Below, piece by piece: positions 15,726-23,450 of a stretch of 59,592 nucleotides of DNA. The DNA comes from an uncultured bacterium (GTDB lineage Bacteria; Patescibacteriota; Minisyncoccia; Moranbacterales; UBA2206): NCBI GenBank assembly GCA_903937035.1, contig CAIZXS010000011.1:1-59592 (forward strand), in the 5' to 3' direction. Both the position numbers and the translations under genes were made by a program. Position 1 is the stretch's first letter. The number at the start of each line of letters is the position of its first letter. The notes under the pieces were generated by a model, which was not told where the DNA came from, ran no database searches, and saw only the letters and a list, made by a program, of their open reading frames with translations.

Positions 15726-15729
15726 ATAT

Positions 15730-16023
15730 ATGCAAATAGACGTCAAAAATGTCGAAGGTAATCCAGTGAATAATTTGCGCCGGCTTGGGTATTCATTTCA
15801 AAGGCACGAGGGAGACGAGATGAGTTTTGTGCGGCCACTTGCGGCGGCGGGGTATCCCAGATTTCATATGTATGTCAAAGTAAGCGGGACAGATATACTG
15901 ATTAATATTCATCTCGATGTGAAAAAGGAAACTTATGGGGACAATACTAGGCATCATGGAGAATATGGCAATGATGGAGCTTTAAAAGAGGAAGTCCGGC
16001 GGCTTAAGGCGCTTTTAGCGTAA
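15730..16023 (+). CDS. Conserved hypothetical protein, 97 residues
   Basis: A small soluble protein starting M-Q-I-D-V-K-N-V-E-G, with a pattern of alternating strands (M-S-F-V-R-P-L, F-H-M-Y-V-K-V, I-L-I-N-I-H-L-D-V-K), the motif T-R-H-H-G-E-Y and a C-terminal helix R-R-L-K-A-L-L. It starts 4 nt after folD and is probably translated in the same operon. I recall proteins of this kind in other Patescibacteria but know no function. Confidence 0.7.
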   Translation: MQIDVKNVEGNPVNNLRRLGYSFQRHEGDEMSFVRPLAAAGYPRFHMYVKVSGTDILINIHLDVKKETYGDNTRHHGEYGNDGALKEEVRRLKALLA

Positions 16024-16034
16024 CCTATGTATTC

Positions 16035-16198
16035 TCCTCTCCCTTTGGGAGAGCCTGCCTGCCGGTAGGCAGGGATGTCCCGTAGGACGGGTGAGGGTTC
16101 TTGTCTGTATAGGAAAAACTATCTGTTAAAATAAAGCTGGATGATATCACAAAGCGCCCTCATCCGGCCTCCGGCCACCTTCTTTCGAGGGGAGAAGC
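16035..16198 (+). repeat. Composite palindromic repeat, copy 2
   Basis: Block 1 (16035-16090) holds a CTCCCTTTGGGAG hairpin and the core CCTGCCTGCCGGTAGGCAGG at 16054-16073. Block 2 (16154-16198) holds CCGGCCTCCGGCCACCTTCT. Sequence and block order correspond to the reverse complement of 5507-5673. It ends about 80 bp before a tRNA-Leu gene. Confidence 0.7.
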
Positions 16199-16276
16199 GG
16201 CTTTATCTACAATTTAGATAAAAACCAAAAGTTTGCTAAAAACACTTTTACGTCGTATGATGAATTGGTGTATATC

Positions 16277-16360
16277 GGGGGTGTGGTGAAATTGGTATAC
16301 ACGTAGCGTTCAGAACGCTATGATCGCAAGGTCGTGAGAGTTCAAATCTCTCCATCCCCA
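16277..16360 (+). tRNA. tRNA-Leu (anticodon CAG)
   Basis: Acceptor GGGGGTG / CATCCCC, anticodon stem GCGTT-CAG-AACGC, long class II variable arm, T arm GAGAG-TTCAAAT-CTCTC, discriminator A. CCA is not encoded. Confidence 0.95.
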
Positions 16361-16401
16361 CAAAATCATGTAGCATATAACATGAAACAAAAATTAAATA
16401 T

Positions 16402-16485
16402 GCCCAGATGGCGGAATTGGTATACGCGCCAGTCTTAGGAACTGGTTCTCGCAAGGGATTGGAGGTTCGAGTCCTCTTCTGGGCA
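16402..16485 (+). tRNA. tRNA-Leu (anticodon TAG)
   Basis: Acceptor GCCCAGA / TCTGGGC, anticodon loop CTTAGGA, long variable arm, T loop TTCGAGT, discriminator A, no encoded CCA. Lies 41 bp after the previous tRNA-Leu. Confidence 0.95.
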
Positions 16486-16573
16486 CACAAATAATGTACT
16501 ATAGTGGCGTTTTCAGATAAGAGTCCGTATGGATTCTTTTGTTTTTCTTAAGTAAGCTATGTTTAATGAGTAT

Positions 16574-17533
16574 ATGCAAAAAATAATTATTACAAAAGAT
16601 AGCGCAGGTGAACGATTGGATAAATTCCTCAGTAGTGGGATTCTTTTTGATGGCAAGATTACGCGTAGTGAAATTTCTCGGCAGATTAAGGCGGAGAGAA
16701 TTTTAGTAAACAAAGAAAAAGTGAAATCAGGCTATGTTTTAAAAAATAATGATGAAATTACTTTTGACTTTATTTTTACGGAAGAAAAGGTAATTTTGCC
16801 TAAGGCTAAAAAAGAATTGCCAATTATTTATTCTGATGGAAATATTATCGTGATTGATAAGTCGGTAGGTATGCAGGTGCATCCAGATGATACGCGAAAA
16901 GAAGAAACGCTCGTGAATTATTTAGTGTCACAATTTCCGGAAATTGAAAATGTTTGCGATGATACAAAAGAGGGTAAGTTGCGGCCAGGGATTGTGCATC
17001 GGCTAGATAAAGACACTAGCGGTGTGATTGTGATTGCAAGAAATATGGAAACTTTTTTGGAGTTGAAACGGCAGTTTCAGGACAAAGAGATTGAAAAAAA
17101 ATATCAAGCAATTGTTTATGGCGTGCCCGTTCCGGCTGAGGGTGTGATTAAGAAGGCCTTGGCACGCTCAGCTGATTATAGACGGCAGGTGGTGGCTGGA
17201 CATAAAACTAGGACAAGAATTCGTGACGCTGAGACTGGATTCCGAACCATAGGGACTTTGGGAGATGGATATGCTCTTTTGGAGCTTTCCCCTAAAACCG
17301 GGAGAATGCACCAGATTCGAGTGCATTTGACATCGATTGGTCATCCAATTGTAGGGGACAAAAAATACTTTTTGCGAGGCATAGACCGTCTTGATAGTGC
17401 TAGAAGGCAATTGCTCCACGCGCAGTCTATTAAGTTTGTGCTTTTTGGTAATGGCTATGAGTTTAATTCTCCACTTCCTCAAGATTTTCTAGATTTCGGC
17501 CATTTCCTTGACGAAACAGAGGAAAAGAGATAG
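16574..17533 (+). CDS. RluA-family 23S rRNA pseudouridine synthase, RluD-like
   Basis: Isomerises uridines in 23S rRNA or tRNA. The 319-residue protein has an N-terminal S4 RNA-binding domain (R-L-D-K-F-L through V-K-S-G-Y-V-L-K, about residues 12-60) and the catalytic signature G-I-V-H-R-L-D-K-D-T-S-G, whose aspartate is the nucleophile. The G-R-M-H-Q-I-R-V-H block follows. The frame is open from 16559, but 16574 fits the usual M-x-K-I-I-V start. The exact target (RluC, RluD or RluA type) cannot be decided; the S4 domain favours RluC or RluD. Confidence 0.92.
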   Translation: MQKIIITKDSAGERLDKFLSSGILFDGKITRSEISRQIKAERILVNKEKVKSGYVLKNNDEITFDFIFTEEKVILPKAKKELPIIYSDGNIIVIDKSVGMQVHPDDTRKEETLVNYLVSQFPEIENVCDDTKEGKLRPGIVHRLDKDTSGVIVIARNMETFLELKRQFQDKEIEKKYQAIVYGVPVPAEGVIKKALARSADYRRQVVAGHKTRTRIRDAETGFRTIGTLGDGYALLELSPKTGRMHQIRVHLTSIGHPIVGDKKYFLRGIDRLDSARRQLLHAQSIKFVLFGNGYEFNSPLPQDFLDFGHFLDETEEKR

Positions 17534-17626
17534 TATATAAAAGCGAAAAATTACACCTCGTGGTGGGGTTTTTGGTGAAGTTTGAATGGCTTTTGAGGCC
17601 TATTTTAATTTAAGGTAATAATTTGC

Positions 17627-17632
17627 TATAAT
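17627..17632 (+). promoter_or_regulatory. Extended -10 of rplS, leaderless transcript likely
   Basis: TTTGC-TATAAT ends 6 nt before the rplS ATG at 17639, placing the predicted start point at the start codon. Confidence 0.65.
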
Positions 17633-17638
17633 AATTGT

Positions 17639-18091
17639 ATGGAAAAGAAGATTATCGAATTTAACAAGACCCAGAGAGCATTGAAAGACGAACAGAAATT
17701 TCACAGCGGAGATGTAGTGAAGGTATTTCTTAGAATTAAAGAAGGTGTTAAGGAAAGAACTCAGCTTTTTGAGGGTCTAGTAATTGCCGTTAAGGGTGGA
17801 CAGAGTTCTTCTCCAACAATTACGGTGCGAAAAGTAACTCATGATGTCGGTGTTGAAATGATCATACCAGTTGGCTCAAAAAATGTGGAAAAGATTGAAT
17901 TGGTGAAACGAGCGAAGGTGCGTAGAGCTAAACTTTATTATGTCCGAACGCTTACGACAAAACAAAGCCGTATGAAATATAAGGATATTAAGGATGTAAA
18001 CAAAAAAGACGAGTCGAAAGTAGAAGGCGCTAAAAAAGAAGAAGCGGTTGTTGAAAAAGTGGAGAAAAAAGTTGAAGAGAAAAAAGCCTAA
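17639..18091 (+). CDS. rplS: 50S ribosomal protein L19 with charged C-terminal tail
   Basis: Large-subunit protein at the 30S-50S interface. Residues 1-115 follow the L19 pattern (F-H-S-G-D-V-V-K-V-F-L-R-I-K-E-G, then R-T-Q-L-F-E-G-L-V-I-A, and R-R-A-K-L-Y-Y-V-R). Beyond that lies a lineage-type tail of about 35 Lys/Glu/Val-rich residues with no homologous counterpart in short L19 proteins; total 150 residues versus the usual 115. The gene appears leaderless. A tRNA-Leu follows 13 nt after the stop. Confidence 0.95.
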   Translation: MEKKIIEFNKTQRALKDEQKFHSGDVVKVFLRIKEGVKERTQLFEGLVIAVKGGQSSSPTITVRKVTHDVGVEMIIPVGSKNVEKIELVKRAKVRRAKLYYVRTLTTKQSRMKYKDIKDVNKKDESKVEGAKKEEAVVEKVEKKVEEKKA

Positions 18092-18104
18092 ATAATTTTT
18101 TCGA

Positions 18105-18187
18105 GCCTTCGTGGTGGAATTGGTATACACACATGCTTGAGGTGCATGGGTCGCAAGGCCGTGCGGGTTCGAGTCCCGCCGAAGGCA
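18105..18187 (+). tRNA. tRNA-Leu (anticodon GAG)
   Basis: Acceptor GCCTTCG / CGAAGGC, anticodon loop CTTGAGG, class II variable arm, T arm GCGGG-TTCGAGT-CCCGC, discriminator A followed by CC then G, so CCA is not complete. Confidence 0.95.
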
Positions 18188-18189
18188 CC

Positions 18190-18256
18190 GCAGGCAAGCG
18201 AGGTGCATGGGTCGTAAGCCCGCCACGGCGGGGGGTTCGAGTCCCGCCGAAGGCAC
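18190..18256 (+). repeat. Duplicated 3' half of tRNA-Leu(GAG)
   Basis: Directly after the tRNA a second copy of its 3' portion appears: GGTGCATGGGTCGTAAG, then a GC-rich segment, then GGGTTCGAGTCCCGCCGAAG and GCACC. The 5' half (acceptor strand and D arm) is missing, so it is not a functional tRNA. It resembles a tRNA fragment left by site-specific recombination or slippage. Confidence 0.8.
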
Positions 18257-18292
18257 CATGAAATTTAGAAAGAGAGATAATAGAAAGTGGTC

Positions 18293-18365
18293 GGATCCTT
18301 AGCTCAATGGCTAGAGCACCTCGTTTACACCGAGGGGGTTATAGGTTCGAGTCCTATAGGGTCCA
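18293..18365 (+). tRNA. tRNA-Val (anticodon TAC)
   Basis: Acceptor GGATCCT / AGGGTCC with one G-U pair, anticodon CTCGT-TTACACC-GAGGG region, T arm TATAG-GTTCGAGTC-CTATA, discriminator A. Confidence 0.95.
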
Positions 18366-18469
18366 CAAAATCATGTAGTATGCAACATGAAGTATGCTGT
18401 GCTTACCGGCAGGCAGGTAACAACAATTTCTTTCTTCGCACTGTTACATAAATTGCATTGGGCCAACAG

Positions 18470-18541
18470 GCCGAAGTAGCTCAGCGGTAGAGCGAAGGAC
18501 TGAAAATCCTTGCGTCGGCAGTTCAACTCTGCCCTTCGGCA
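18470..18541 (+). tRNA. tRNA-Phe (anticodon GAA)
   Basis: Acceptor GCCGAAG / CTTCGGC, anticodon stem-loop AGGA-CTGAAAA-TCCT, T arm GGCAG-TTCAACT-CTGCC, discriminator A. Confidence 0.95.
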
Positions 18542-18560
18542 CAAGATTGAAAAAAGAAAA

Positions 18561-18622
18561 GTCCGCCTTCGCGGACTACTAGCGGGCTTTGCCCGCCGTA
18601 GTCACGCTACGGCGTGACGAAG
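18561..18622. repeat. GC-rich double hairpin before tRNA-Gly(TCC)
   Basis: GTCCGCCTTCGCGGAC, then GCGGGCTTTGCCCGC, then GTCACGCTACGGCGTGAC form three hairpins running into the tRNA. A near-identical block lies at 53039-53101 before tRNA-Pro and a shorter one at 53224-53254 before tRNA-Gly(GCC). Confidence 0.7.
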
Positions 18623-18694
18623 GCGGGTGTCGTATAGTGGCTATTATATCAGCCTTCCAAGCTGAGGAGGGGGGTTCGATTCCCCCTACCCGCT
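18623..18694 (+). tRNA. tRNA-Gly (anticodon TCC)
   Basis: Acceptor GCGGGTG / TACCCGC with a terminal G-U, anticodon loop CTTCCAA, T arm GGGGG-TTCGATT-CCCCC, discriminator T. Confidence 0.95.
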
Positions 18695-18704
18695 CAGATA
18701 AAAT

Positions 18705-18740
18705 AGAAATCTCCCCAACAAGGAGGTTTTTATTTTGGTC
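18705..18740 (+). terminator. Terminator after tRNA-Gly(TCC)
   Basis: AAATCTCC / GGAGGTTTTT hairpin with a T-rich tail. Homologous to the hairpins at 53340 and 54145. Confidence 0.7.
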
Positions 18741-18754
18741 TGAGATTTTTTAGT

Positions 18755-18862
18755 AAGGGGGAGTCGAAGGGCGCGAGTGAAAAGCGAGCGTACGCAGCTT
18801 TTCTTGTGTGAAGCGCCCAGGCTCCGAGTCGGAGCGAGGAGGATTCCCCCTACCCGCTCAGG
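18755..18862 (+). repeat. tRNA-Gly(TCC)-derived inverted element
   Basis: AAGGGGGAGTCGAAGGG near 18755 resembles the complement of the tRNA T arm. An inner GAAAAGC / GCTTTTC hairpin follows. Near 18841 GGATTCCCCCTACCCGCTCA repeats the tRNA 3' end directly. The arms match this tRNA and not tRNA-Gly(GCC). A parallel element follows tRNA-Gly(GCC) at 53387-53520. Confidence 0.65.
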
Positions 18863-18982
18863 ATAAAAGCAGCTCTTGTGGGTTGTTTTTGTTTGTGAAA
18901 AATTAATTAATCAAGTGAAAATAGTTAACTGATTATTCTATGCTAAAAAACGTTTCCAAGCTATTGGGCTATTACATGCCTA

Positions 18983-19011
18983 TTGACAAAACAAGAATTT
19001 TAAGATATATT
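18983..19011 (+). promoter_or_regulatory. Promoter of the 647-residue membrane protein gene
   Basis: TTGACA (18983-18988), 17-bp spacer, TATATT (19006-19011). The leader carries a perfect hairpin AAGGAGCG / CGCTCCTT near 19027-19047, then the ribosome site AAGGGAGG before the ATG at 19081. Confidence 0.78.
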
Positions 19012-19080
19012 AAAGGGCTTCATAAAAGGAGCGTGGCGCTCCTTAAAAAATAAATATTTTAAGAAAAGGGAGGTTGTTTC

Positions 19081-21024
19081 ATGGAAATTTCCAGTAGAGT
19101 TAGCGGACTTTCTATAAAGCGGCTAGTGCTTGTTTCGGCTATGATTTTTTTTGGCTGGAACTTATTTTCGGCGATTGAGCGGGATGTATGTTTTTTTCCA
19201 GTTGGTAAGATTTTTTCCATCGAACTATTTTTATCGAATAGAATAGAGCCAATGGGTATGTCACTTTCAGTTATGGGCAGTATCGCCCGTGATATTAAAA
19301 AAATTTGGAAGGAAGAAAAGCTAGAGATTTATTTTCTTCCTGTGGAAGTAAAACATGAAAACAGTAGGAAATATCCAACCGGCGATCCGACTATGTGTGT
19401 TTTTTATCGGTTGGATGATTTTCAGGGAAAAAAACTCCGCAGATATGTGGACTTCGAGTATAATAAAAAATTTGCTGATTTAATACTCAAAGAGACCATA
19501 TTGATAGAGGGGATTGAGCCGGAAGATGATGAAGTTGCAGAAGGAAAAATGGCCCCATGGCAGAGGATGTTGCAAGAGGCAAATCAATTTAGTGAGGAAG
19601 GGTATGAAAAGATAAGGGAAGAGTTTCCCGGATTGGTCTATTCCTTTGAAGAACTGCGGGCAATCAGGGCGAGTGGCATCGCGATGTCGGCCGTTCACTC
19701 ACTTGCACATTTGACACAAGGGGGTGGGTGTCGGTTCGATAAATTTTCGAAGAGCTCGCGAAATTTCAAATTCAGCAAAGATCCTCTTATGGATCAATCA
19801 GCGACCATGTACAGTTCTTTCTTCTATGCGAAGTTTAAGAAATTGTGCTGGTTGGAGGATGCTAAGCATAAAAGTGAAATAATTCTTCCTATTCTAGCCT
19901 TGATGTTACTCACACTTCATTTTAGGATGGGTTTTTGGGGAATTCTCTCCCGTGAGCTTTCTGCTTGTCGCATGCAATTTGATTCTCGGCACCGAGTGCG
20001 GCTGTGTTTTAAGTTTTGGCGACAGTTTTTATTTCCCTTTTCCCAGTTGAAATTATCCGGGGTTGTTGCTGATATTTGCAACCATCAGAGGGGACATGAT
20101 GATCGGGAGAAAAAAAGAAGAACACTTGAAGAGGTTTCACTTGTGAGCGAAGAGTTGAAAAAAGAAATAGGTGACGATGTGTTTTTGGGAGATCGTTATC
20201 TACAGAATTTAGTTGAAATTGCTCAGGGCAAAGGTGACAAAAACTTAGCCTACAGGGAAAATTGCTTGCGTTTGCTTGGGGCATCTTTGGAAAAACTCAG
20301 AAAGAAAGATATCACTTCTGAGGTGATTCCATTGAGGGTAGTCCCAATTCAAAATGGCAATAGTGGTTCTTGTGAAAGCCGATCGAAGGCGAGGGCAAGA
20401 ATAGTAAGGCGAGAGGCGCTTTTATCAAAGGTAAAAAATTTATTACCAAAAACTTGCTCGCTAGAATTCGATTCCTGGAAGAATAGTGAGTTGGATGATT
20501 TATGTCTAACGCTTAGTCTGCTAAGGATTATAAATAACAACCTCGTGCATATTTTCCTTGGTCGGCCAAACTTTGAGTCGCTTATTAAGAACAAGCAGTC
20601 ATTGTTTATTGTTGCAGTCAAGGCTGACCGACGAGAGGAGGTTGCGAGCATTCTCAAAGAGTTTGGTGCTAGTAACCGTTTTGTGGAAGAAGCCGAAGTT
20701 GAATATCGATTTCCTGATGATCTGGAGATTGATGTGGTCTTTGGCGAAAAACCATGGGGGAAAGCTTCTCTAATAAAAAGAGCATTGATTGCACTTGGAG
20801 CAAGAACAGTTAATTGCTATGAAGCGTCCAAGGCTGGACAGTTACTGTCCATTGCAGGAAAGACTTCTGGCAATCGGCTTGTTGTAACAACTTTCCCGCC
20901 CCATGGACACGGAAATATAATTTTCGATAGTGGGTTGAGAAATTTCTGTGTTCAAATAACAAATGTTGATTTATTCGCAAGGGAGGTCGCAAAAAGATTT
21001 CATAAGCTTAACTGTCAAGAATAA
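19081..21024 (+). CDS. Hypothetical membrane-anchored protein, 647 residues
   Basis: I do not recognise a family. The N-terminus has one hydrophobic segment (about residues 14-30) and a second strong membrane segment lies near 265-290 (I-I-L-P-I-L-A-L-M-L-L-T-L). Between them is a soluble region of about 230 residues with A-V-H-S-L-A-H-L-T-Q-G-G-G-C. After the second segment the protein is charged and soluble, ending in a domain with H-G-H-G-N and several cysteines. The gene has its own promoter, a leader hairpin, a clear SD and a terminator, so it is a regulated single-gene unit. Its strong SD and Cys/His content differ from the neighbours, which may point to acquisition. An enzyme role is possible but not supported. 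Confidence 0.7.
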   Translation: MEISSRVSGLSIKRLVLVSAMIFFGWNLFSAIERDVCFFPVGKIFSIELFLSNRIEPMGMSLSVMGSIARDIKKIWKEEKLEIYFLPVEVKHENSRKYPTGDPTMCVFYRLDDFQGKKLRRYVDFEYNKKFADLILKETILIEGIEPEDDEVAEGKMAPWQRMLQEANQFSEEGYEKIREEFPGLVYSFEELRAIRASGIAMSAVHSLAHLTQGGGCRFDKFSKSSRNFKFSKDPLMDQSATMYSSFFYAKFKKLCWLEDAKHKSEIILPILALMLLTLHFRMGFWGILSRELSACRMQFDSRHRVRLCFKFWRQFLFPFSQLKLSGVVADICNHQRGHDDREKKRRTLEEVSLVSEELKKEIGDDVFLGDRYLQNLVEIAQGKGDKNLAYRENCLRLLGASLEKLRKKDITSEVIPLRVVPIQNGNSGSCESRSKARARIVRREALLSKVKNLLPKTCSLEFDSWKNSELDDLCLTLSLLRIINNNLVHIFLGRPNFESLIKNKQSLFIVAVKADRREEVASILKEFGASNRFVEEAEVEYRFPDDLEIDVVFGEKPWGKASLIKRALIALGARTVNCYEASKAGQLLSIAGKTSGNRLVVTTFPPHGHGNIIFDSGLRNFCVQITNVDLFAREVAKRFHKLNCQE

Positions 21025-21057
21025 ATACTAATCGTAAGCAGTTTGAGGAAGCTGCAG

Positions 21058-21083
21058 CCAGGTACGTTAAGCCTGGTTTTTTG
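21058..21083 (+). terminator. Terminator after the 647-residue gene
   Basis: CCAGG / CCTGG stem with a 9-nt loop followed by TTTTTTG. Confidence 0.75.
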
Positions 21084-21154
21084 TTTGCTTAAAATTATGT
21101 GGGCTTTAACTGATTTGACATAACCAGGGTTTTATCCTGAAATAAGCCAAAATT

Positions 21155-21182
21155 TTGACCTTTTTCTAATTTATGCTATGGT
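21155..21182 (+). promoter_or_regulatory. Promoter of the class A PBP gene
   Basis: TTGACC (21155-21160), 16-bp spacer ending ATGC, TATGGT (21177-21182). Confidence 0.55.
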
Positions 21183-21202
21183 GAGTGAGAAATGGGGGTA
21201 AT

Positions 21203-21238
21203 TATCTCCAAAATAAATCAACTCTCTTGCTGGAGATA
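21203..21238 (+). promoter_or_regulatory. Leader hairpin covering the ribosome site of the PBP gene
   Basis: TATCTCCA (21203-21210) pairs perfectly with TGGAGATA (21231-21238). The second arm contains the GGAG ribosome site and the A of the ATG, so the folded form would hide the start. Confidence 0.5.
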
Positions 21239-23232
21239 TGAAAAAACATAGATTTGGATATTATCTTAAGGAGGTTATTTTGGGCATCTTGGGTGCTTTA
21301 CTTATGGTGCTATTTGGCACGGCAATTGCCACTTTTTTTATTTATAAAAATCATACACCGAGTGTAGCTGATATTTCTAGTTTTCGGCCTCCACAAACAT
21401 CAATTATTTATGACCGAAGTGGAAAGATCGTGCTCTATGAAATTCATGGCGAGGAGAACCGTAAGGTCTTAATGCATGAGGAAATTCCCGATGTGGTGCG
21501 GATTGCGACCGTTGCGACGGAGGATAAAAATTTTTATAGTCATTTTGGAGTTGATCTTTTGTCGATATTGCGCGCGATGAGAGTTAATGTAAAAAATGGT
21601 GATATTTCTCAGGGAGGATCAACGATTACTCAACAGTTAGCACGTAATGTGTATCTGTCGCGTGAGAAAACGCTGCGCAGGAAGTTTATGGAGACATTGA
21701 TCGCTCTTAAGATTGAAAAGAATTTCACTAAAGATCAAATCTTGGATCGTTATCTCAATCAAGTGCCATATGGTTCTAACGCTTATGGTGTTGAAGCAGC
21801 AGCAGGAGTTTTTTTTGGAAAAGAGGCAAAAAATCTAAGTCTAGACGAAGCTGTTTTCTTGGCGGCGCTTCCTAAGGCCCCTACTTATTACTCTCCCTAT
21901 GGAAATAATGTGGAAAAATTAAACTCGCGTTATCAAAGCATTTTGGACAGGATAAATTCGCTTGGATTAGTCGGTTCTTCTGAGATTGAAAAAGCAAATA
22001 AAATAAATATTTTGGCTAAGGTGGAACCTTTTCGCGAGTCTATTTTGGCGCCTCATTTCGTATTTAATGTAATTGAGCAATTAGAGGCTAAGTACGGAAG
22101 AGATTTTCTAGAAAAAGGAGGATTGAAAATAATAACAACATTAGATTTTGAGTTACAAAAAACTGGTGAGAAAGTTGTGGCAGATGGCGGATTAAGAAAT
22201 CTTAGTCATGGCGCAAGTAATGCAGCGCTTGTTGCAATCGATCCGAAAAGTGGCGATGTGCTAACGATGGTGGGGAGTCGAGACTATTTTGACACAACGA
22301 TAGATGGGCAGGTGAATGTGGCACTGCGTTTGCGTCAGCCGGGGTCATCTTTCAAGCCGATTGTTTATGCGACGGCTTTTGAAAAGGGTTATCAGCCAGA
22401 AACACTCATAGCTGACGAACCAACAAATTTTGGACCGGATGGCGGAGGGATAAGCTATATTCCACAAAACTATGATGGCAAATTTCACGGCGTACTTCCA
22501 ATGAGAAAAACACTTTCAATGTCGCTTAATATTCCAGCTATAAAAACGCTCTCACTTGTTGGTATTGACAATGCAATCGATATGGCGCATCGACTTGGAA
22601 TTACAACACTAAATGATCGAAACCGCTATGGACTTTCGATGGCGATAGGAGGCGCCGAAGTGAAACTCGTTGATATGGTAAGCGCTTTTTCAGTATTTGC
22701 TACTGAGGGAAAGAGATTCCAATCGCATTCAATATTAGAAATTATTGATAATAATAATGAGTCATATTTGAACAAAGTCCAGGGTGAGCAGGTGATTGAT
22801 ATTGAGGTGGCTAGAAAAATCAATTCAATTCTTTCTGATAATGATGCTCGCTCGGCAATATTCGGACCGAGGAGTCCTCTCTATATTCCTGGAAGAGTTG
22901 TTGCGGCAAAAACGGGAACGTCTCAAGAGTTTCGTGATGCATGGACGGTTGGCTATACGCCATCAATCGCAGTTGGAGTTTGGGCTGGGAATAATGATTC
23001 GCATCCGATGAAAGCAGGTTCCGATGGAGTCTTTGTAGCAGCCCCGATTTGGCGCAGCTTTATGGATGCGGTGTTGTCTCGCTATCCTGACAATAACTTT
23101 ATTGGCTATAAGTCCGTTTCTTCTGATGAAAAAATGGTTTTGAACGAAGAGGAACTTAAGAAGTGGGAAGAGCAGAGAAAGAAAGAAGAGAAGGAGAAAA
23201 AGAAGGAGGAAAAGAGGAAAAAGAAAAAATGA
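21238..23232 (+). CDS. Class A penicillin-binding protein (glycosyltransferase/transpeptidase)
   Basis: PBP1A-type enzyme that polymerises lipid II and cross-links peptidoglycan on the outer face of the membrane. The 664 residues contain one N-terminal membrane anchor (about 15-36), the GT51 domain with T-E-D-K-N-F-Y and catalytic Glu near 95, the Q-G-G-S-T-I-T-Q-Q block, and a transpeptidase domain with the SxxK motif S-S-F-K (Ser370), S-L-N and K-T-G-T (558-561). It ends in a lysine/glutamate-rich tail of about 25 residues. The start is set by the ribosome site inside the leader hairpin. It lies alone between an orphan gene and a 3D-domain protein that probably also acts on the wall. Confidence 0.95.
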   Translation: MKKHRFGYYLKEVILGILGALLMVLFGTAIATFFIYKNHTPSVADISSFRPPQTSIIYDRSGKIVLYEIHGEENRKVLMHEEIPDVVRIATVATEDKNFYSHFGVDLLSILRAMRVNVKNGDISQGGSTITQQLARNVYLSREKTLRRKFMETLIALKIEKNFTKDQILDRYLNQVPYGSNAYGVEAAAGVFFGKEAKNLSLDEAVFLAALPKAPTYYSPYGNNVEKLNSRYQSILDRINSLGLVGSSEIEKANKINILAKVEPFRESILAPHFVFNVIEQLEAKYGRDFLEKGGLKIITTLDFELQKTGEKVVADGGLRNLSHGASNAALVAIDPKSGDVLTMVGSRDYFDTTIDGQVNVALRLRQPGSSFKPIVYATAFEKGYQPETLIADEPTNFGPDGGGISYIPQNYDGKFHGVLPMRKTLSMSLNIPAIKTLSLVGIDNAIDMAHRLGITTLNDRNRYGLSMAIGGAEVKLVDMVSAFSVFATEGKRFQSHSILEIIDNNNESYLNKVQGEQVIDIEVARKINSILSDNDARSAIFGPRSPLYIPGRVVAAKTGTSQEFRDAWTVGYTPSIAVGVWAGNNDSHPMKAGSDGVFVAAPIWRSFMDAVLSRYPDNNFIGYKSVSSDEKMVLNEEELKKWEEQRKKEEKEKKKEEKRKKKK

Positions 23233-23358
23233 TAGACATATTCGTGCTTATTAAAGCTTCTTTCGAGGCTTTTTTGATTTTTAGGGCTTATCTTGGCAGC
23301 TTATAGATAAAAGTGGCTAGTGCGATGGCTTATATCAGCCAAAAAGTAGCCGTATTGC

Positions 23359-23387
23359 TTGACTTTCCGGCAAATATTTGCTAACAT
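23359..23387 (+). promoter_or_regulatory. Promoter of the 3D-domain protein gene
   Basis: TTGACT (23359-23364), 17-bp spacer ending TTTGC, TAACAT (23382-23387). Confidence 0.7.
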
Positions 23388-23450
23388 TGTAGGTCAGTCT
23401 GAAAAGGGGAACTAGATCCCTGACTGGCAATTAACAATTAAAGTTTATGT

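Noticed and set aside
17551-17574. Terminator after the pseudouridine synthase gene
   Set aside because: The CACC/GGTG stem is only 4 bp, so the call would be too weak.
17876-18259. 127-residue minus-strand frame over rplS and tRNA-Leu
   Set aside because: It is antisense to a ribosomal protein gene and a tRNA.
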